A DNA stretch of 64,000 nucleotides, from NCBI GenBank assembly GCA_025738555.1, contig JAOVFP010000005.1:5270001-5334000 (forward strand), written 5' to 3'. The first letter of the stretch is position 1, and each line of letters begins with the position of its first letter. This DNA comes from Cyathus striatus (lineage: Eukaryota > Basidiomycota > Agaricomycetes > Agaricales > Nidulariaceae). The notes under the pieces are model-generated. The model was given only the letters and a program-made list of their open reading frames with translations. It did not search any database and had not been told where the DNA came from. Both the position numbers and the translations under genes were made by a program. Below, one piece after another: positions 57,865 to 64,000 of the stretch.

Positions 57865-60800
57865 TTAAAAACGCAGAATTAGTAACTGACCTTGTCCCAT
57901 CCCTACAACGAACGTGGTTCTTCCTCCTCGCGGAAGAATGAGAACTTTCTCAGCTCCGTGAACTTGATATGTTTCTGTACTGGGTATAGTCATAGATCCA
58001 TTTGTGATTCCCCTTGTTATTGGAAGTGCCGTTACTAAAACTTTCGGGAGGGAGAATTCTCCATGGTGCAATGCAATGAGCGTAATGGGAACAGTGAATG
58101 TAGCGGCATCCTGCCACACTCAGCCTAACATTTTTTAATGAACAGATAGCACTTACTGAAGCAATGAAATCTCCTCTCTTGGGACCACTGACTAACCACT
58201 CCTTCACCATCTCTTCCATGTTATACCTCATTGGATATTTCCGACTTCTATCCTTTTCCGTTGATCCCCAGTGGAATGATGTATGAATCGAAATAATGGC
58301 GGGTATCGGCTGCCCTGCATATAGCGAAGATGTCGTCACTGAATCAGGAACCAGTCGAATTCGTGCAGCGGCGACAACCTAGAAGATAATCGTCAGTAAA
58401 GGAGCAAAGATTTAATCTCAATACCTCACATTCATGTACGGTACGTCCACTGGTATCCGTATCTCCCGCCATCGACCTTGGGGTATCAATGGATGTTGAT
58501 GATGACTAAGCAGCTGAAGTATGAAATGTGTGAGTTTCCGGTCCGGTTCATCTAGCCACATATCCTACCTTTTTTATTTTCTCGATCAAGACTTTAAATT
58601 CTTCGTCTTTTTCGCCACGAACTTCAGGTACCATGAGCTCTCCGGTCAAGCTATACATCTCTACCCAACCTGCATCTCTCTCCAACACGTCCACCAGCGT
58701 GTTTATTAGATATACCCGCCGATGCTTCATCGAAGGATAGTTCTCGAGGGCCTTGTCGACATGTTCCTGGATCAAGGACTCCACCTCTAGATATGATCTA
58801 AACCAAAAGAATTATTAATTGCGGCAGAAACAGACTTCACCTTCCCGAAACATTCGATATTTAATCGTAAGAGCCAATGAATCTCGCACTATTTTATGCA
58901 TTAACAACGTTGGGATAAAAAATGTGACACCGAGTATACACACCGGGCCCATTTGGGGAATCCAGGGTAAATAGAAAGCTGGCTGGCTGAGCGGGTGTCA
59001 CTGTCTAGACTTACATTAGAATCCCAAATTAAACATATGATAGCATAATTGGAACATACCACCACACCGCGGCGTTTTGACGAACAGGACGAAATCTTCA
59101 GACCTTCCGGTCCGTCTGGCGCCTCGAGTCTCGCAGTCGCTATCCGTACATGCTGATGCGTTAGTGTTGACACGACGTACTTGGAAATAAGTCTGTGGAC
59201 AATTATAGGAATACATACGTCGAAGTACGTAAGATGAGGTCTTCTTACCGGGTGCCGCGAAAGAAGTCTTCGACATTCACCGCGATAGGAAGTGTCGTGA
59301 CCAGTGCTCTTGACAGCCGAAGAACCCGCCGCAACGACGGTTCGATCTCCGTAGTATATTCCACTTCAATATTGACTTTCTGCGGTTTGTTTGCATTAAT
59401 ATGGGTAAGTCAGCGTGGAGATTGGCAACATACTAGTGGGACGGCTGTTTCAGGGTAAGGAACCCGAAATGCGACAGTGAAGTCTTCAGGAACTCTACTG
59501 AGGATGATAGAATCCTTCGAAGCCTCGAAACCAAGACGATCGTCCTCTACGTGCCATTCTAAGTAGCCGCCAACGCCAGTAGCCACAGAATAACCAGAAT
59601 AACGCACCTTCACACAAAACTCCTCCTTCGTGTTTGAAAGTTACGTTCGAAGAGGCCAGCTTGACAACAGCCTTTGACAGTTTATTCCTCCCGCTGGACA
59701 ATTTGGCCATCAACATGGATGCCTTTCCCAGTTCAACTACATTGTCTTCAGTTCACGTCAAGGGTAGAAGCGCAAAGGAAACGTACTACGATTGGATTGT
59801 TCTATCTGCACATCCAGCGCGAGTACATCCTGAGGCACACGAACGATCGTATACGGAGGCTTTGATCCCGGTAAAACCTTCGCATTAGCACGTTTACCAT
59901 AATTCCATTGCAGCAGAAGCTTGACAACTCGAACTTCGCTTGAATCAAGGAGGAACGATCCAGCTGGACATATCTGCGCCTGAATGAGTCAATTGTTCGA
60001 GGGGAAATCGAAGATGACCCACTGGACAAAATAGCTCAACATTCGTTGTTCCGGGCTCAAGGCTACTTACCGAGGCGGAAAATCGATACTTTTCATCTCT
60101 ACCAGCGATTAGAACGCCCACTTCTCCTGCTGGAAGATTCTACACGTAATTATTAAACGATGCTTTATTACAGCACATAACAACACTCACGCAGGGTAAG
60201 TGGTTATGAACTGTAGCATCGAGATAGGACCCGTCTCTAGTGCCTGCTAATCGGGCATCACTGGAGACCTTGAGAGTTACCGCAGGATAGTCAGGATGGG
60301 GAAGATCTACGAGACGTTAAGCGAAGTAGATAAGAAGCCAATGGATAACGTAGAACGTGCCATTCTCCAATTTCTCGGCAGCATCCTTCAGTTCCTCAAC
60401 AAGCCTTCCAATATTCTGTTCTGCATCACCTTCACCGGCCACTAATCCTGCATCTTGCTGCTCAACGTAAGTCTTCAAATAGGACAACAGGATGTGTATC
60501 CACTCTGAATCCCTAGGCTTCTGAAGCCGTCCGTGAGTGTTCAATGCCAACGACAATACATATGACTCCAACGCGGTCCAGAGATGAGGTGCGTAGTGGC
60601 CTGGAAGGGATGTGAAAATTGACAATGCAGAAGATAGTCGTCCACGATGGCTGAAATGAGATGTTTAGTGTATTCAGAAAGGAAATGTGAAAGAAACACA
60701 CAGATCCAACGTAGCCAAACCCCATGCATCTTTAACGCAAATTTCCTTCGCCCGCTTTCCGTATACATTTCAATGGCACGTTTCGTGACGGCAACGTACA

Positions 60801-62362
60801 GTTCATAGAATACTTCCTGGTCCTCCATTACCTTCAGCAGTTCAGCATTGCTGATCTTACCTTCTGCAGGTTCTCCTTGTTGTGAAGCAATGGACGTAGA
60901 AAATGGTGGCTCGTTAGGTAAATGTCCTGTGCGGATACCAATTATATCAAGTTGGTGGCGGGCAGTTTCCAGAAGCTCTCCCTTCCCAGCATTGAACTGT
61001 AGCAATTTCTTGGAATCAAGTTTGGACTGTGATATCCACAAGTCACATTGCTCTACAACACTAATTGCAGAGGAGTACGTCCAGGATTCAACAAAGAAAG
61101 GCGGGAGTATTCCCTTCACGAAGTTAACATCGATGAACATATATATACCCACAATACTCACCTTTACATCACCTAGCCTTTTCCCAAACGCACCAAGGAA
61201 AGCAACAACCTTTTCTGTCACGTCGCCCATCCTCTTCATCTTGGCAAGCAGCTCGCACTGTCTCGACAGTAAATATATCCTGAAATCAAATACAGAGATA
61301 GCGTTGGCAAGGATCATATCCCTGTATGGTTTTTTTCTTGCGTCCAATAGCGGCAAAGAATCATCGTTTTGGATTGGTGTAATCAGTGTTCCGAACCATG
61401 ACATTTGTCGTTCCTTCCAGACATGATAAAACGAGGTCTCGAGTTCATTGTACTGCTGCAACGCTTCTTCGAGGAGCCCCATGCCTTCATAGGACGTGGC
61501 TAAGCTTTCCTGAAAGTATCAGCGTGTCAGGTCAAGAGACGGCATATATGCAGTGGAGACACCGACTTTGAGGATGAAAAAGGTACAAAAATTCCACCCA
61601 GGCATCTGCTGTTGTGCTTCGGACCGGCGTACCTCCTCCTGACGTTGCGTGACGGCAGAATCGAACGCATACACAATTCCATCTTTCATTTTCGAGATTA
61701 GTTCGACCCACATTGCGGCATTTTCATTTCCGGAAGAGAATGTCACTTTTATGCAACTGTGTGAAGGGTGTAGATGAAGTTTGTGATGAGTTGGAGATGG
61801 ATAAGGCGTACCGTTCGCGTTTGTCAGAATTAAAATCGGTTCTGATCTTCTCGAACACCGAACCTCTGAGCTGGAAGATGTTCCCGGTGGGAGCCTGGGC
61901 GTCCGGGCGAACGATTTGCAGTATTAACCAGTCCTGGTGCTTTCGCGAAGTAACGGTCGCATGCCAGTCCTTAATCTGCTTTTTAACGAGTGTACGATAC
62001 ATGTCTAAATCATGATCCTATTCCTGATTGAATACCCTGTCCGACACCAAACATGCAGAATGACGCACCTCGCAATACACGACATAAATATTTAACAGCG
62101 GCTTCTCTAAGAGTGTAACAGGGACCTGGGACGTAACGTCATCACGTAGGGTATCGAGGGAAACGAGTGTGACATTGAGTTCTTGGATGGTCCTTACGGA
62201 CGTGCGCGTGGTGGAGCTTGATTTCCAGTGGATAGACCGCAAGGGCAGCTGGGACAGTAGGGAGTTGAAGACTCTAGTCCAGTTGGGAGATGCAATAAAC
62301 TGGGGAGGAGCAGTATAGGACACGAGGACGCGCTGGCCTGAGGCCAGCGGTTGGGCAGACAT
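57865..62362 (-). CDS. TRS130: TRAPP II subunit Trs130 (TRAPPC10), with one apparent frame break
   Basis: Large subunit specific to TRAPP II, a Golgi Rab (Ypt31/32) exchange factor. It starts MSAQPLASGQRVLVSYTAPP at 62362 and continues with DWHATVTSRKHQDWLILQIV, GWNFCTFFILKE, LQQYNELETSFYHVWKERQM, FDFRIYLLSRQCELLAKMKR and FVESWTYSSAISVVEQCDLW. The C-terminal Ig-like region includes PYTIVRVPQDVLALDVQIEQ and ends HGAEKVLILPRGGRTTFVVG. More than a dozen short introns break it. At about 60717-60724 (GGGGTTTGG) the frame changes by one base: the conserved join to ATLDLHRGRLSSALSIF needs one more T. The last codons are uncertain. The frame ends at 57865, or an intron leads to a short final exon near 57800. 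Confidence 0.85.
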
Positions 62363-62476
62363 TGGCAGTGCTGCCTTTGAGACTTGACTTGGAGTATATG
62401 CGCAGGGGTTACGAGAAGAGAGGACTAAGAGAGCGGATCATTTCACAAGTAAGCGTTTCGAGAGAAGTCCGTAACT

Positions 62477-62530
62477 ACAAGTCGTGGAATCAGACCCCGT
62501 GGGAAAACACTCAATTATTATTATTTTTTT
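62477..62530 (+). repeat. promoter direct repeat, first copy
   Basis: About 54 bp beginning ACAAGTCGTGGAATCAGACC and ending in a T-rich run. A second copy lies 196 bp downstream at 62673-62724 with about 90% identity. Both lie in the 396-bp divergent promoter between TRS130 and RRP3, where nothing else is coding. Confidence 0.8.
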
Positions 62531-62672
62531 GTTGACACATTGGCTAGGAGATAACTTATGTATCAGAATGAATTAGATATAATAATAATAATACGGTATG
62601 ATATTAGATTGTACTGTATCATGACTCACTATATATTCAATCTGCCTGGTACAAATAACGAAATACTTAATA

Positions 62673-62724
62673 ACAAGTCGTGAAATTAGACCCCGTGGGA
62701 AACACTCAATTATTACTATTTTTT
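62673..62724 (+). repeat. promoter direct repeat, second copy
   Basis: Begins ACAAGTCGTGAAATTAGACC, and like the first copy contains the CCCCGTGGGAAA core and ends in a T run. It lies just upstream of the RRP3 start. Confidence 0.8.
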
Positions 62725-62758
62725 GCAATCTGCTTTCACTTCAGCTCTTGACTTCAAA

Positions 62759-64000
62759 ATGCCCGCACCAGAAGAGGCCACCACCTCCAAGTCCCCATCG
62801 CCTCCTCCCCAGAAATACAACCAGCCGAACCAAAGCCTGTCCCAACGTTCCGCTCCCTTGGCCTCATCCAACCTCTCCTCGATGCCCTCAACGAACTCAA
62901 GTACACCGCACCCACCGAAATCCAAGCCGAGGCTCTCCCCCATGCCTTCGAAGGCAGGGACATCATTGGTGTAGCAGAAACAGGCTCAGGAAAGACAGCA
63001 GCCTTTGCTCTCCCCATCCTCCAAAAACTCTGGGAAGATCCCAAAGGCCTCTTCGCATGCGTCCTCGCGCCGACGCGTGAGTTGGCCTACCAAATTTCGC
63101 AGCAATTCGAAGGGTTGGGTTCAGCAATGGGCGTACGGACAGCTGTTATCGTCGGTGGAATGGACATGCCTACACAGGCGATTGCACTTGCAAAAAAACC
63201 CCACATCATTGTCGCAACTCCCGGAAGGTTGATAGATCATCTAGAGAAAACCAAGGGATTCAGCTTGAGGAGCTTGAAGTTCTTGGTGTGTATATCCTTT
63301 CCTTGCTGTGCTTCCCTGCTTAGACTTGACAGGTGCTCGATGAAGCGGATCGACTATTGGATCTTGACTTCGGCACTGCGATTGACAAGCTTCTGAAGCT
63401 TATCCCCAAGGAGCGGACAACCTACCTGTTCTCCGCGACCATGACCACAAAAGTTGCGAAATTGCAACGAGCGAGTTTGTCGAACCCTGTTCGAGTGCAA
63501 GTGAATACAAAGTATGTGATGATAATAGTCTTCGTCAAGCACTAACTTTCGTTGTAAGATACCAAACGGTCTCCACGCTCTTACAGTATTATCTCCTCAT
63601 GCCGTTGAAAGACAAGGACGCATATTTAATATACCTTGCCAACACCCTTGCACAAAATTCCATCATCATATTCACCCGGACGGTGCACGATGCAGCTCGG
63701 TATGTACATGTTCCTTTAAAAGTCTATATTCTAACTGTTCACAGACTCTCAATCATACTACGGACACTCGGCTTCCCCGCAGTACCTCTGCACGGTCAGC
63801 TAAGCCAAAGTCAGCGCCTCGGTGCCCTCTCAAAATTCAAAAGCGGCGGACGCAGAGTCCTCGTCGCAACAGACGTTGCCAGTCGGTGCGTATATAAATA
63901 CCATCTTTACATTTCAACCTAACACAAAATATAGTGGTTTGGATATTCCCTCCGTCGACGTCGTCATCAACTTTGATATCCCCACCCATTCGAAAGACTA
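62759..64000 (+). CDS. RRP3: DEAD-box RNA helicase Rrp3 (DDX47), partial
   Basis: Nucleolar helicase needed for 18S rRNA processing. The Q-motif region [20 protein letters not shown], motif [12 protein letters not shown], Ia APTRELAY, Ib TPGRLIDHL, motif [12 protein letters not shown], motif III FSATM, motif [13 protein letters not shown] and motif [11 protein letters not shown] are all present. Motif VI lies past the window end. Exons are 62759-63285, 63333-63512, 63559-63699, 63745-63885 and 63935 onward. The start ([16 protein letters not shown]) matches family N-termini, but the helicase core is in another frame. The change occurs near 62808-62816 (CCTCCTCCCC), where one missing C would explain it. 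There is no room for an intron. Confidence 0.9.

Overview
The window is nuclear DNA of a filamentous basidiomycete, most likely an agaricomycete mushroom. The genes are dense and cut by many 45-70 nt GT-AG introns. Nearly every gene is a recognisable fungal orthologue, and the one large mobile element is a Ty3/gypsy chromovirus of the kind common in mushroom genomes. The species cannot be named from the sequence.

Layout. 0-8 kb: 3' end of an unidentified gene, a mitochondrial release-factor-like protein, MZM1, histone H1, an EI24-family membrane protein, SEN34 and IAH1. 8.9-16.1 kb: the cell-cycle genes CDC25 and CDC27/APC3. 16.9-26.9 kb: an acidic hypothetical protein, an SRR1-like protein, TMA20/MCTS1, exportin XPO1/CRM1 and an MDR-family oxidoreductase. 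27.05-27.5 kb: a MITE-like element with 32-bp terminal inverted repeats. 27.9-36.6 kb: ALG13, TRM9, EGD2 (NAC alpha), TSC1 (hamartin) and HSP90 with upstream heat-shock elements. 37.9-47.8 kb: a decayed, minus-strand LTR retrotransposon of about 10 kb. 48.5-52.7 kb: an EBP-type sterol isomerase, phosphoserine aminotransferase and a hypothetical protein. 52.8-57.2 kb: a gene-poor stretch. 57.2-57.7 kb: two intron-containing tRNA genes (Asn-GTT, Ser-GCT). 57.9-64 kb: TRS130 (TRAPP II) and, divergently, the 5' part of the DEAD-box helicase RRP3.

Most genes are single-copy housekeeping functions: translation and tRNA processing (RF-like, SEN34, TMA20, TRM9, EGD2, RRP3), mitosis (CDC25, CDC27), transport (XPO1, TRS130), TOR control (TSC1), glycosylation (ALG13), sterol and serine synthesis. 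They form no pathway cluster, but several are divergent pairs with short shared promoters: SEN34/IAH1, XPO1/MDR, EGD2/TSC1 and TRS130/RRP3.

The most unusual signals are in the retroelement. Its gag-pol frame is cut by about ten in-frame TGA codons that look like CGA-to-TGA changes, and the RT catalytic motif reads YLND. Four diverged copies of a roughly 48-residue module, each ending in a conserved Trp-Tyr, lie between the Gag zinc knuckle and the protease. The integrase frame stays open and carries an unexplained extension of about 300 residues. Separately, five conserved genes (SRR1-like, TSC1, SER1, TRS130, RRP3) each carry single-base frame breaks, mostly at short homopolymers, which look more like base-calling errors than gene death.
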